From Mesorhizobium silamurunense (GTDB taxonomy: Bacteria; Pseudomonadota; Alphaproteobacteria; Rhizobiales; Rhizobiaceae): a DNA stretch of 54,254 bases. Every line of letters starts with the position of its first letter. Position 1 is the first letter of the stretch. Position numbers and translations under genes: made by a program. The notes under the pieces were generated by a model that was given only the letters and a program-made list of their open reading frames with translations, was not told the origin of the DNA and searched no databases. The DNA is taken from positions 1-54,254 of the forward strand of contig NZ_JHQR01000268.1 of assembly GCF_014843825.1 (NCBI RefSeq), written 5' to 3'. This document shows, piece after piece, positions 39,174-49,014 of the stretch.

Positions 39174-40061
39174 TCACACCAGCTTCTCTTTCAGAAACGC
39201 GATCGTCCTTCCCCACGCCAGATCGGCCGCCTTCTTGTCGTAGCGCGCAGCCGAGGTGTCGTTGTTGAAGGCGTGGTTGACGCCGTCATAGACATAGACG
39301 GTGTACTCGACAAGCGCGGCATCGAGCGCCTTCTTGTAGGCATCGATGCCGGCGTCGATCCGTTCGTCCAGCCCGGCATAATGCAACAGCAGCGCCGCCT
39401 TGATCTTTGGCACATCCTCGGCTTTTGGCTGCATGCCGTAGTAGGCGACGCCGGCGCTGAGGTCCGGCGCATTGACGGCGAGCGTGTTCACCGTGCCGCC
39501 GCCCCAGCAGAAGCCGACCGCGCCGACCTTGCCGTTGCCATCCTTGTAGCCCTTGAGGTAGGCGACCGTCGCCACGCCGTCGGCCGCGACCTGCTTGGAG
39601 TCGAGCTTGGTGAACATGTCGCGCGCCTTGTCCTCATCGGACGGCGTGCCGCCGAGCGGCGACAGGAAGTCCGGTGCCAGCACGACAAAACCTTCCAGGG
39701 CCAAGCGCCGCGAGACATCGCGGATATGCAGGTTGAGCCCCCGGTTCTCATGGACGACGATGACAGTCCCCGGCTTGCCTGACCGGTTCGCCGGCTTGAC
39801 CAGATAGCCCTTCATCTCGCCGCTACTGCCGGGATAGGTAATGTCCTCGCCCTTCACACGCGGATCGTCCTCGGCGACGATCGCCGCCTTGGCCGAATTC
39901 GCCACCAGCATCGGCGCGATTGCCGCGGCCGCGGCGCCCGATCCGGTGAGCCGGGTCAGTCGCTCCATGAAGCGCCGTCGGTCGAGCGTCAGATGCGTGT
40001 ATTCGTCATAGGCATCGATCATCGCCTGGGTGATGACGGGATTTGCGACAGGTTCGGTCAT
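39174..40061 (-). CDS. dienelactone hydrolase family protein with Tat-type N-terminus
   Basis: The 295-residue alpha/beta hydrolase has the DLH nucleophile Cys in VGAVGFCWGGGTVN and the late His in VNHAFNND; an Asp in the GLDERID region completes a Cys-Asp-His triad. Residues 20-60 (LDRRRFMERLTRLTGSGAAA then ALANSAKA-like cleavage region) look like a twin-arginine signal, so export is likely. GAGGAG precedes the start at 40061; the upstream ATG at 40130 lies beyond a tandem repeat. Its natural substrate is unknown. Confidence 0.83.
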   Translation of the reverse strand: MTEPVANPVITQAMIDAYDEYTHLTLDRRRFMERLTRLTGSGAAAAAIAPMLVANSAKAAIVAEDDPRVKGEDITYPGSSGEMKGYLVKPANRSGKPGTVIVVHENRGLNLHIRDVSRRLALEGFVVLAPDFLSPLGGTPSDEDKARDMFTKLDSKQVAADGVATVAYLKGYKDGNGKVGAVGFCWGGGTVNTLAVNAPDLSAGVAYYGMQPKAEDVPKIKAALLLHYAGLDERIDAGIDAYKKALDAALVEYTVYVYDGVNHAFNNDTSAARYDKKAADLAWGRTIAFLKEKLV

Positions 40062-40071
40062 GGCTCTCCTC

Positions 40072-40099
40072 GACGGCTGGATTGGGACGGCTGGATTGG
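40072..40099. repeat. perfect 14-bp tandem duplication
   Basis: GACGGCTGGATTGG occurs twice without a spacer, 11 bases upstream of the dienelactone hydrolase start. It would lie in the leader or promoter of that gene. Confidence 0.8.
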
Positions 40100-40199
40100 T
40101 TGTTGCGCAAGATAGGGGAGAGAGTTGCACGGTCCAGTCACGGACAGGTGACGCGCCACGAAACCGTATAGCCGTCGCGAATCTGTCCGCCGCGGCGAT

Positions 40200-40220
40200 G
40201 ATGAGCCAGGTAGGCTCATC
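40200..40220. other. strong stem-loop in the DLH-DUF2267/2780 gap
   Basis: GATGAGCC (40200-40207) and GGCTCATC (40213-40220) form a perfect 8-bp stem with a five-base loop, followed by ACATTTT. No gene ends here on the plus strand, so an operator or an mRNA leader element is as likely as a terminator. Confidence 0.5.
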
Positions 40221-40320
40221 ACATTTTGGTCATTTCCGAAAGCGTTGATGGTGCTTTCACACTGGGACGGGAAGCTGCGGATGCGGCCTCACCGATCCGA
40301 ACGACAAAAAGGGGAATGCC

Positions 40321-40758
40321 ATGAACGTCCAGGACATCATCGACACCGTTTCCTCGAAGGCCGGACTTGATCAGGCGACTACCGAAAAGGTCGTCGGCAC
40401 CATCTTCTCCGTGCTCGAGCATGAAGCGGAAAGCACCAGCATTTCGTCGTTCTTCGACCAGATCCCCGGCGCCGGTGCGCTGGCCCAAAAATACGATGTG
40501 ATGGCCGCCGGCGCCGCGCCCGGTTCAGGCGGCGGCTTGCTGTCGTCGCTGCAGGGAGCGCTTGGCGGCGTACTCGGCGAAAAGGCCGGCGCGCTGATCA
40601 ACGGCGTCGCGGTGCTGAAAGAGTCGGGCCTCGATATGGCGCAGATCCGTCAGGCCGGCGAGACCCTGATCAAGCAGGCCGAAGCAGCCGCCGGCCCGGA
40701 TCTCACCAACCAGGTGCTCGGCCAGGTGCCCAGCCTGAGGAGCCATCTCGGCCTCTGA
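40321..40758 (+). CDS. DUF2780/DUF2267-like helical protein
   Basis: The 145-residue protein (MNVQDIIDTVSSKAGLDQAT; FFDQIPGAGALAQKYDVMAA; a Gly-rich middle; LGQVPSLRSHLGL) resembles the DUF2267/DUF2780 group of small helical proteins of unknown function. It has no signal peptide. GGGGAAT lies upstream of the ATG. It ends 17 bases from the convergent gcd gene. Confidence 0.65.
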   Translation: MNVQDIIDTVSSKAGLDQATTEKVVGTIFSVLEHEAESTSISSFFDQIPGAGALAQKYDVMAAGAAPGSGGGLLSSLQGALGGVLGEKAGALINGVAVLKESGLDMAQIRQAGETLIKQAEAAAGPDLTNQVLGQVPSLRSHLGL

Positions 40759-40775
40759 AGTTCGGACACCCTCGT

Positions 40776-43094
40776 CTATTTCGGCAACGTGTAGGCCATC
40801 ACATAATCGCCCGGCTTGGTGCCGACCGAGCCGTGGCCGCCGGCGACGATGACCACGAACTGGCGGCCGTCGGCGACCGTGTAGGTCATCGGCGTCGACT
40901 GCCCGCCCGCCGGCAGCCTTGCCTGCCAGAGCTGCCTGCCGGTGGTAAGGTCGTAGGCGCGCAGATAATCGTCGACCGCGGCGCCCAGGAAGGCAACGCC
41001 GCCGGCGGTCATCATCGGCCCGCCGATGCCCGGCACGCCGACCTTGAACGGCAGGGGCAGCGGCGTCATGTCGTAGACGGTGCCGTTGCGATGCTTGTAG
41101 GCGATCTGGCCGGTCCTGAGGTCGACGCCGGCGACATAGCCCCAGGGCGGCGCCTGGCAAGGAATGCCGAGCGGCGACAGGAACGGGCCCATCACCACCG
41201 CGTAAGGCGCGCCTTCGTTGCGGTTGAGCCCCTGCTCGCTGCCTTTCGTATCGGTGCCTGGCGGCGGCACGTCCGCGCGCGGAATGAGCTTCGACGTGAA
41301 GGCGAGGTAGGTCGGCATGCCGAACATCACCTGCCGCACCGGGTCGACCGCGACGCCGCCCCAGTTGAAGACGCCGAAATTGCCGGGATAGATCAGCGAG
41401 CCCTGCAGCGAGGGCGGCGTGTAGCGCCCCTCGTAGCGCAATTTCCTGAGCGCGATCCGGCATGCCAGCTGGTCGAACATGGTGATGCCCCACATGTCGG
41501 CGCCCGTCAGCGGCTTGGGATTGAACGAAAGCCCCGATTCCGGTTGTGTCGGCGATGCATGGTCGCCTTCGATCGCGCCGCCCGGCGCCGGCATTTCCTT
41601 CACAGGAATGATCGGCTCGCCGGTGCGCCGGTCGAGGACATAGAGGTCGCCCTGCTTGGTCGGCCCGACCAGCGCCGGCACGACCGCGCCGTTGGCCGAG
41701 GTGATGTCGATGAGCGTCGGCTGCGCCGGCACGTCCATGTCCCACAGGTCGTGATGCACAAGCTGCCGAACCCAGCGCATTTTTCCGGTGTTGAGGTCGA
41801 GCGCGGTGATCGAGGAGGAGAATTTTTCGACATTGGCGCTGCGGCCCATGCCGAGCTGGTCGGGCGTCTGGTTGCCGAGCGGCAGGTAGAGCAGGCCGAG
41901 CTTCTCGTCGGCGCTCGCCGTCGACCACATGTTGGGCGAGTTGTTCGTGTATTTTTGCCCGGCCGGCAGCGGCGTCGTCTGATCCGGATTGCCCGAATCC
42001 CAGTTCCACAGCAGTGCTCCGGTGCCGGCGTCATAAGCGCGGATGACGCCGGACGGCTCGTCGGTCGAATAATTGTCGTTGACCGCGCCACCGACGATGA
42101 TCTTGCCGGCGACGATCAGCGGGGCCGAGGTCGAATAGTAGTAGCCCGACTTCGGATAAGGCATGTTGGCCATGAGGTTCAGCGTCCCGCCTTCGGCGAA
42201 GGACGGACACACTTGTCCGTTCGCCGCGTCGAGCGCGATCAGCCTGGCATCGGAGGTCGGCAGGTAGACACGCGCGGCGCAGGGCTGTCCGGCCGCGACC
42301 TTTGCATTGGCGTAATAGGACACGCCGCGGCAGGTCTGGTGCTGGCGGTTGGGATCGAGCTTGATCTTCGGATCGTAGCGCCATTTCTCCTTGCCGGTCG
42401 CGGCGTCGATGGCGATGGCGAAATTATGCGGCGTGCAGATGAACAGCGCATCGCCCACTTTCAGCGGCGTCACCTGATAGGTCGTCTCGCCGATGTCGTC
42501 GGGACCTTTCACGTCGCCGGTGCGGTAGGTCCAGGCCGGCTGCAGCTTGGCGACATTGTCCGGCGTGATCTGGCCGAGCGGCGAATAGCGCTGGCCGAAC
42601 GGCGTGCGGCCGTAGAAGTGCCATTCGCCTGGGGGCACGTCACCGCCGAGGTTGGCCGTCGGCGTCACCTTGTCGGTGTCGAGCGTGCCGCCGATGTCTT
42701 TTGGATCGGCAGTCATCGAGTAGCCGGCCACCGCAAGCGAGGCGAGCACCGCCAGGATCAGCGGCGCGCGTCCGTCTGGGCCGGTAAATCCCTTTCTTGC
42801 CCATGGCGTCAGCAACCACAGCGCGACAAGGACGATGATGCCGCCGCGCGGACCGAGCTGCCACCAGTCGAAGCCGGTCTCCCACACCGCCCAGCACAAC
42901 GTGCCGAGCACGAACACCGCATAGAGCCAGAGCCCTGTCGATCGGCGGCGGAGAACGAGCCAGGCGGTGACCAGGAAAGCGAGACCGGCAATTGCGTAGT
43001 ACCAGCTGCCGCCCAGCATCACGAGCCAGATGCCGCCACCGCCAAGCGCCAGACCGATGAGGAGGAGGACAAGGGAGGTGATGGTGACAGCCAA
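40776..43094 (-). CDS. gcd: membrane-bound PQQ-dependent glucose dehydrogenase
   Basis: The 772-residue protein has five membrane helices in the first 125 residues and an eight-bladed PQQ beta-propeller in the periplasm (GQRYSPLGQITPDNVAKLQP; TCRGVSYY; WTRQ-type blades; a DVPPGTDT region). It oxidises glucose to gluconolactone and passes electrons to ubiquinone; the acid formed can release mineral phosphate. The start is TTG at 43094 with GAAGGAG seven bases upstream. PQQ synthesis genes are not in the window. Confidence 0.92.
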   Translation of the reverse strand: MAVTITSLVLLLIGLALGGGGIWLVMLGGSWYYAIAGLAFLVTAWLVLRRRSTGLWLYAVFVLGTLCWAVWETGFDWWQLGPRGGIIVLVALWLLTPWARKGFTGPDGRAPLILAVLASLAVAGYSMTADPKDIGGTLDTDKVTPTANLGGDVPPGEWHFYGRTPFGQRYSPLGQITPDNVAKLQPAWTYRTGDVKGPDDIGETTYQVTPLKVGDALFICTPHNFAIAIDAATGKEKWRYDPKIKLDPNRQHQTCRGVSYYANAKVAAGQPCAARVYLPTSDARLIALDAANGQVCPSFAEGGTLNLMANMPYPKSGYYYSTSAPLIVAGKIIVGGAVNDNYSTDEPSGVIRAYDAGTGALLWNWDSGNPDQTTPLPAGQKYTNNSPNMWSTASADEKLGLLYLPLGNQTPDQLGMGRSANVEKFSSSITALDLNTGKMRWVRQLVHHDLWDMDVPAQPTLIDITSANGAVVPALVGPTKQGDLYVLDRRTGEPIIPVKEMPAPGGAIEGDHASPTQPESGLSFNPKPLTGADMWGITMFDQLACRIALRKLRYEGRYTPPSLQGSLIYPGNFGVFNWGGVAVDPVRQVMFGMPTYLAFTSKLIPRADVPPPGTDTKGSEQGLNRNEGAPYAVVMGPFLSPLGIPCQAPPWGYVAGVDLRTGQIAYKHRNGTVYDMTPLPLPFKVGVPGIGGPMMTAGGVAFLGAAVDDYLRAYDLTTGRQLWQARLPAGGQSTPMTYTVADGRQFVVIVAGGHGSVGTKPGDYVMAYTLPK

Positions 43095-43219
43095 GATGAT
43101 ACTCCTTCGACTGTTGCGCGCTTGCGGCGCCTCTCAGGAAACGGCGTGCCGCCCCTGTCCTGCCGGCACCTTTCCCTCACCGGCAGCGCCTGTCAAGCAA
43201 GCGGGGCAGCGCAAAAATG

Positions 43220-43234
43220 GAACAAAACGTAGAC
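43220..43234. promoter_or_regulatory. degenerate LexA-like box upstream of uvrD
   Basis: GAAC-AAAACGT-AGAC resembles the alphaproteobacterial SOS box GAAC-N7-GAAC, with the right half-site imperfect. It lies 42 bases before the uvrD start. Confidence 0.3.
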
Positions 43235-43275
43235 GCTTCTGGCCTTTCGCTGCCGAATCACTACATTCGGGGGCG

Positions 43276-45960
43276 ATGTCCGGCTTTTCGGAAGACATGC
43301 CCTTCTTCGACGAACCGAATGCGCGGCCCGCGGCCCCGTCCGGCATTGCCGCGCGCGCTATGGCCGCACGCAGCGCGCAGACCCGCGCGCCCGACTACCT
43401 CAACGGCCTCAATCCGGAGCAGCGCCTAGCCGTTGAAACAACGGAGGGTCCGGTGCTGGTGCTGGCCGGTGCCGGCACCGGCAAGACGCGGGTCTTGACC
43501 ACGCGCATCGCCCACATCCTTGCCACCGGCAGGGCCTTCCCCTCGCAGATTCTCGCCGTCACTTTCACCAACAAAGCCGCGCGCGAGATGAAGCAGCGCA
43601 TCGGCCTGCTGATCGGCGAAGGCAATGTCGAGGGCATGCCCTGGCTCGGCACCTTCCACTCGATCGGCGTCAAGCTCCTGCGCCGTCACGCCGAGCTTGC
43701 CGGGCTGAAATCCGATTTCACCATCCTCGACACCGACGACGTGGTGCGGCTGATCAAGCAGCTGATCCAGGCCGAGGGGCTGGACGACAAGCGCTGGCCG
43801 GCCAAGCAGTTCGCCCAGATGATCGACAACTGGAAGAACAAGGGCCTCGGGCCCGACGAGATTCCGGAAGGCGACGCGCGCAGCTTCGGTAACGGCAAGG
43901 GCCGCCAGCTCTACAAGGCCTATCAGGAACGGCTGCAGATGCTGAATTCCTGCGACTTCGGCGATCTGCTCTATCACCCGATCCGCATCTTCCGCGCCTA
44001 TCCGGACGTGCTGAAGGACTATCACCGCAAGTTCAAATACATCCTGGTCGACGAGTATCAGGACACCAACACCGCGCAGTACATGTGGCTGCGACTGCTG
44101 GCGCAGCGGCCGCAATCCTCCTCCCCCCTTGAGGGGGAGGTGTTCGCGAAGCGGACGGAGGGGGTCGCCGCAGAAGGCACCACCAAAGCGTCGAGCACTG
44201 CCGCTAGGACCCCACCCGACCGGGCTTCGCCCGGCCACCCTCCCCTCAAGAGGGAGGGAAATCCGCGCACGTCGCCCGTAAACATCTGCTGCGTCGGCGA
44301 TGACGACCAGTCGATCTACGGCTGGCGCGGCGCCGAGGTCGACAACATCCTGCGCTTCGACAAGGATTTCCCAGGCGCCACCATCATCCGGCTGGAGCGC
44401 AACTACCGCTCAACCGCGCATATTCTCGGCGCCGCCTCGCATCTTATCGCCCACAACGAGGGGCGCTTCGGCAAGACGCTGTTCACCGACCGCGACGATC
44501 CCGAGGACGACAAGGTGCATGTCCATGCCGCCTGGGACTCGGAGGAAGAGGCGCGTGCCATCGGCGACGCGATCGAGGCCTATCAGCGGCAGAAGCACAA
44601 TCTCAACGACATGGCGATCCTGGTGCGCGCGTCCTTCCAGATGCGCGCCTTCGAAGATCGCTTCATCACGCTCGGCCTCAACTACCGCGTCATCGGCGGT
44701 CCGCGTTTCTACGAGCGGCTGGAAATCCGCGATGCGCTGGCCTTCTTCCGCGTCGTTGCCAACAGCGGCGACGACCTCGCCTTCGAACGCATCGTCAACG
44801 TGCCGAAGCGCGGGCTGGGCGAAGCCACCATCCGCCAGATCCACGACACGGCGCGGACATTGCGCATCCCGATGCTGGAGGCCGCCGCGACGCTGGCCGA
44901 AAGCGACGAGCTGAAGCCGAAGCCGCGCGCGGCGCTGCGCGAGGTCGCGGCCAATTTCGAGCGCTGGCAGAAGGCGCTGGAAACCACGCCCCACACCGAG
45001 CTTGCCGAGACCATCCTCGAGGAGAGCGGCTACACCGACATGTGGAAGAACGACCGTTCGGCGGAAGCGCCCGGGCGGTTGGAAAACCTCAAGGAATTGA
45101 TCCGCTCCATGGAGGAGTACGAGTCGCTGCGTGGCTTCCTCGAGCATGTGGCGCTGGTCATGGAGGCTGAGCAGGGCGAGTCGCAAGATGCGGTGAGCAT
45201 CATGACGCTGCATTCGGCTAAGGGCCTCGAGTTCGAGACCGTGTTCCTACCCGGCTGGGAGGAAGGCCTGTTCCCGCATCAGCGCGCGCTGGACGAAGGC
45301 GGCCGCTCGGGCCTCGAGGAAGAGCGTCGCCTTGCCTATGTCGGCCTGACGCGGGCGAAAAAAAACCTGCACATCTGGTTCGTTTCCAACCGCCAGATCC
45401 ACGGCCTGTGGCAGTCGACGATCCCGTCGCGCTTCGTCAATGAATTGCCGGAAACCCATGTCGATGTCGCCGACGGCGGCAATTCCTATGGCGGCTACGG
45501 CAATCCTTACGGCGGCGGCTCATTCGCCTCGAGCCGCGGCGGCCGGCGGCAGAACCCCTACGGCGCCTCGCGCTTCGACAATATCGGCGCCGAGAAATCC
45601 GGCAGCTTCTCCAACACCTATGCGACGCCCGGCTGGCAGCGCGCACAAGCAAACCGTACCGAGGCGACCGACCGCAACTGGGGCACCCGCTCCGGCCATC
45701 AGGTCGAGCGCATCGGCTATGGCGAGACCGACTCCGGCTATGGCGCCGGCCGCACTTCCGTGAAGGGCCGCACCATCGAGGGCGAGCTGGTCGCCAAGTC
45801 CGTCGCCGACACGCCATCCGCCTTCAGCGTCGGCGACCGCGTGTTCCACCAGAAATTCGGCAACGGCAACATTGCCGCGATCGACGGCAACAAGCTCACC
45901 ATCGATTTCGACAAGGCCGGCCAGAAACGCGTGCTGGACGGCTTCGTCACCGGGGTTTGA
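43276..45960 (+). CDS. uvrD: UvrD/PcrA-type superfamily 1 DNA helicase with an in-frame repeat insertion
   Basis: The 894-residue helicase has Walker A AGAGTGKT (about residues 63-70), motif Ia TFTNKAAREM, motif II DEYQDTN (259-265), motif III GDDDQSIYGWRG (341-352), motif IV LERNYRST and late motifs LHSAKGLEFETVFLPGWEEG and VGLTRAKKNL. It unwinds DNA in excision and mismatch repair. Between motifs II and III, residues of about 281-329 are encoded by a palindromic repeat (44118-44259) and have no place in the usual fold. A Gly/Tyr/Ser-rich linker (about 735-850) leads to a C-terminal Tudor-like segment (VGDRVFHQKFGNGNIAAIDG) that in PcrA binds RNA polymerase. Confidence 0.93.
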   Translation: MSGFSEDMPFFDEPNARPAAPSGIAARAMAARSAQTRAPDYLNGLNPEQRLAVETTEGPVLVLAGAGTGKTRVLTTRIAHILATGRAFPSQILAVTFTNKAAREMKQRIGLLIGEGNVEGMPWLGTFHSIGVKLLRRHAELAGLKSDFTILDTDDVVRLIKQLIQAEGLDDKRWPAKQFAQMIDNWKNKGLGPDEIPEGDARSFGNGKGRQLYKAYQERLQMLNSCDFGDLLYHPIRIFRAYPDVLKDYHRKFKYILVDEYQDTNTAQYMWLRLLAQRPQSSSPLEGEVFAKRTEGVAAEGTTKASSTAARTPPDRASPGHPPLKREGNPRTSPVNICCVGDDDQSIYGWRGAEVDNILRFDKDFPGATIIRLERNYRSTAHILGAASHLIAHNEGRFGKTLFTDRDDPEDDKVHVHAAWDSEEEARAIGDAIEAYQRQKHNLNDMAILVRASFQMRAFEDRFITLGLNYRVIGGPRFYERLEIRDALAFFRVVANSGDDLAFERIVNVPKRGLGEATIRQIHDTARTLRIPMLEAAATLAESDELKPKPRAALREVAANFERWQKALETTPHTELAETILEESGYTDMWKNDRSAEAPGRLENLKELIRSMEEYESLRGFLEHVALVMEAEQGESQDAVSIMTLHSAKGLEFETVFLPGWEEGLFPHQRALDEGGRSGLEEERRLAYVGLTRAKKNLHIWFVSNRQIHGLWQSTIPSRFVNELPETHVDVADGGNSYGGYGNPYGGGSFASSRGGRRQNPYGASRFDNIGAEKSGSFSNTYATPGWQRAQANRTEATDRNWGTRSGHQVERIGYGETDSGYGAGRTSVKGRTIEGELVAKSVADTPSAFSVGDRVFHQKFGNGNIAAIDGNKLTIDFDKAGQKRVLDGFVTGV
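44118..44259. repeat. palindromic repeat element inserted in frame within uvrD
   Basis: The ends CTCCCCCCTTGAGGGGGAGG and CCTCCCCTCAAGAGGGAGG are near reverse complements. Pairing continues inward (GGTG...CGAAGC / GCTTCG...CACC; GGGGGTC / GGACCCC), giving an imperfect palindrome of about 142 bp. CTTGAGGGGGAGG units like this occur as intergenic repeats in rhizobia. Here the unit is translated as a Ser/Pro/Gly/Arg-rich stretch without stop codons. Confidence 0.8.
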
Positions 45961-45969
45961 GCAATCCTT

Positions 45970-47015
45970 TCACCGATAGCGTGCCTGGTTCCATTTGTGG
46001 CCGAGCAGCGACAGGATGATGATCAGCCCGTTGAAGAACTGCACATAGAATCCGCTCAGGCCCGCCGCCACCACGCCGGTCTGGATGAACGAGACGGTGA
46101 CCGCGCCGATCGCGCCGCCGACCACCGTGCCGATGCCGCCCCAGGTCGGCGTGCCGCCGACGAACACCGATGCCAGCACCGGCAGAAGGTAGCCGTCGCC
46201 GGCCGTCGGCCACCAGGTGAAGTTGATCATCACCGAGAAGGTGCCGGCGATCGCAGCCCCGATGCCGACGAAGACGAACACTTTCACCCGCACGCGCTTG
46301 ACGTCGATGCCCATCTGCTTGGCGCTGTCCGGATTGTCGCCGACCACCTTCACCTGCGCGCCGAAGCGATGGCGGTTGTAGAGCAGCGCCGAAAACACGA
46401 CGAAGGCGATCGCCCAGAAGATCTGCACCGGGATGCCCCAGATCTGGCTGGAGAAGATCGCATAGGCTGAGCTGTCGGCGAGGCCGGTGAGGGCCGTCGA
46501 CTTGCCTTCGTTGATGATCTGGATCAGGCCGCGCAACAGGAAGTTCATGCCGAGCGTGGCAATCAGCGACGACAGCCCGCCATAGACCACCAGCGACCCG
46601 ACCAGGAAGCCGAGCAGCGTGCCGGTGACGAGCGCCGCGAGAATGCCGAGGAACGGATCGTAGCCGGCCTGCACGACCAGCGCGAAGACCCAGGAGGCGA
46701 AGCCCATGGTCGCTGGAAACGACAAATCGATCTCGCCGCAGGTGACGACGAAGACCAGCGGCACGACGACGAACAGCGCCACGGGCAGCGTGGTGAGCAC
46801 GGAGCTATAGAGATACCAGGTGGTGAAGACGGTCGGGTTGGCGATCATGAAGACCGCCATCATGACGATGAACACAGCAAGCGTGCCGAGGGCCGCGCGG
46901 TTGTCGAGTACGAAGCCGCGCAGCCAGTTGTCGGACGGATGCGCCCATTCTTTTCCGCTGGCCTGGCCACGCGGATTGCCGAGAGGAGTCTGCAGATCGG
47001 GTTCCATGGCCTTGC

Positions 47016-47019
<4 letters not shown>
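45970..47019 (-). CDS. sugar ABC transporter permease (CUT2/RbsC-like)
   Basis: The 349-residue protein has 8-10 membrane helices and the BPD_transp_2 pattern (VVPLVFVVTCGEIDLSFPAT; GLSSLIATLGMNFLLRGLIQ; GDNPDSAKQMGIDVKRVRVK). It forms the channel for a pentose, polyol or deoxysugar type of substrate. The start at 47019 overlaps the ATPase stop by four bases (ATGA). It completes an SBP-ATPase-permease operon. Confidence 0.9.
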
Positions 47020-47813
<794 letters not shown>

Positions 47814-47864
47814 GCGATCCCCGCTTGAATTGTCTGTCTGCCGGCCGCTTGCCGGCGATCCGGC

Positions 47865-47886
47865 CGGCCGGGCCTAATCCCGGCCG
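47865..47886 (-). other. GC-rich stem-loop between binding-protein and ATPase genes
   Basis: CGGCCGGG (47865-47872) and CCCGGCCG (47879-47886) pair perfectly around a six-base loop. Stem-loops after a binding-protein gene often protect or terminate the upstream message, raising the amount of binding protein relative to the membrane parts. Confidence 0.55.
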
Positions 47887-47899
47887 ACCGCCTGGGAGG

Positions 47900-48913
47900 T
47901 CAACGCAGCGCCTGCTTGGCCAGCTCGGCGACGATCTCGTAATTCTGCGGCGTGACGAAGCCGGCGCCGGTATCGACATTCATCGGCGCCAGACCCAGCA
48001 CCACTTGCTGGCAAAGGCTCAAGATCGGCAGATAGCCCTGCAGGAACGGCTGCTGGTCGGCCGTGAGCTGCACCCAGCCGCCCTTGAAACCCTCGACGAT
48101 CTGCGGGCTGGTATCGAAGCCGAAATTGAAGATGTCGCCCGGCTTGCGGCCGGCCGCCTGCATATAGGTGGCGACATTGCCGAGCATCTGCCCGCCGGGA
48201 TAGCCGACCGCCTTGACGTCGGGGTGGTTGAGGAGTGCTGCCGTGATCACCGGAATGGCGAGGTTGGGGTCTGACGCCCATTCGCCGCTCGGCGGCGAGG
48301 AAAGCTGGATCACCTCGACGCCCGCCTCCTTCAGCGCCGCCACCGTGCCGCGCTCGCGGGCGCCGCGGTTCTCGTTCTCGAACGGCCCGATCATGATCGC
48401 CTTGTCGCCGGCCTTGAGCTTGGCGAGCTTGAACGCCTCGGCGCCGAGCGCCCGGCCCTGCTGCTCCTGCTGCGCGCCGACATAGCCACCGCCGAACGCC
48501 ACCACCACCTTCGGCACCGGTACGTTCTGATACATCATCTTGATGCCGTCCTTATGCGCCTGCTCGGCCAGCGGCATGATCGCGGCATCGCCCGGATGGC
48601 CCATCATGGCGATGCCCTGGGGCTTGACCGCGACCGCCTCGCGCAATTGCTGCACCATCTTCTCGACATCCCACTGGGAGAAGATGTAGTCGACTTTCGG
48701 CCCGAGATCGGCCGCCGCCTGCTTGGCGCCATTGTAGACGATGGTGCCGAAGGCGTCGCCCTCGGCGCCGCCGACGAAGAAGCGGATGTGGACGTCCTTG
48801 CACCATTGGGCATCAAGCGCCTGCGCCGGCAAGGTGAAGATCGAGGCGCAGAGCGCCGCAGCAGCCGCCACGACGGTCGAGCGCAGAACAGTCCTTCTGG
48901 TCGTGATGCTCAT
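47900..48913 (-). CDS. sugar ABC transporter substrate-binding protein
   Basis: The 337-residue protein has a signal peptide (about 1-32, with RRTVLRSTVVAAAAA and cleavage after QALA-like AQA) and a Peripla_BP_4 type body (IRFFVGGAEGDAFGTIVYNG; GIAMMGHPGDAAIMPLAEQA; AVGYPGGQMLGNVATYMQ). It captures the sugar in the periplasm. GGGAGG precedes the start at 48913; the upstream ATG at 49018 is not supported. The substrate cannot be fixed from sequence. Confidence 0.9.
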   Translation of the reverse strand: MSITTRRTVLRSTVVAAAAALCASIFTLPAQALDAQWCKDVHIRFFVGGAEGDAFGTIVYNGAKQAAADLGPKVDYIFSQWDVEKMVQQLREAVAVKPQGIAMMGHPGDAAIMPLAEQAHKDGIKMMYQNVPVPKVVVAFGGGYVGAQQEQQGRALGAEAFKLAKLKAGDKAIMIGPFENENRGARERGTVAALKEAGVEVIQLSSPPSGEWASDPNLAIPVITAALLNHPDVKAVGYPGGQMLGNVATYMQAAGRKPGDIFNFGFDTSPQIVEGFKGGWVQLTADQQPFLQGYLPILSLCQQVVLGLAPMNVDTGAGFVTPQNYEIVAELAKQALR

Positions 48914-49014
48914 GCACGTTCCTCCCTTTTTGATCCCTCGCGAAGAGGGTTTTCGAATTGATCGGCTTGGTGCCGCAGTCCTCGGTCGGCCGGCTCCTCT
49001 CGCCAGCCAGGTCC

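Noticed and set aside
40833..43232. 799-residue open frame antisense to gcd
   Set aside because: Shadow of the PQQ dehydrogenase gene; composition is dominated by Arg, Gly and Ala with no family signature.
44101..44290. CRISPR or integron-like element inside uvrD
   Set aside because: There is one palindromic unit, with no repeat-spacer pattern and no integrase; it is a palindromic repeat element.
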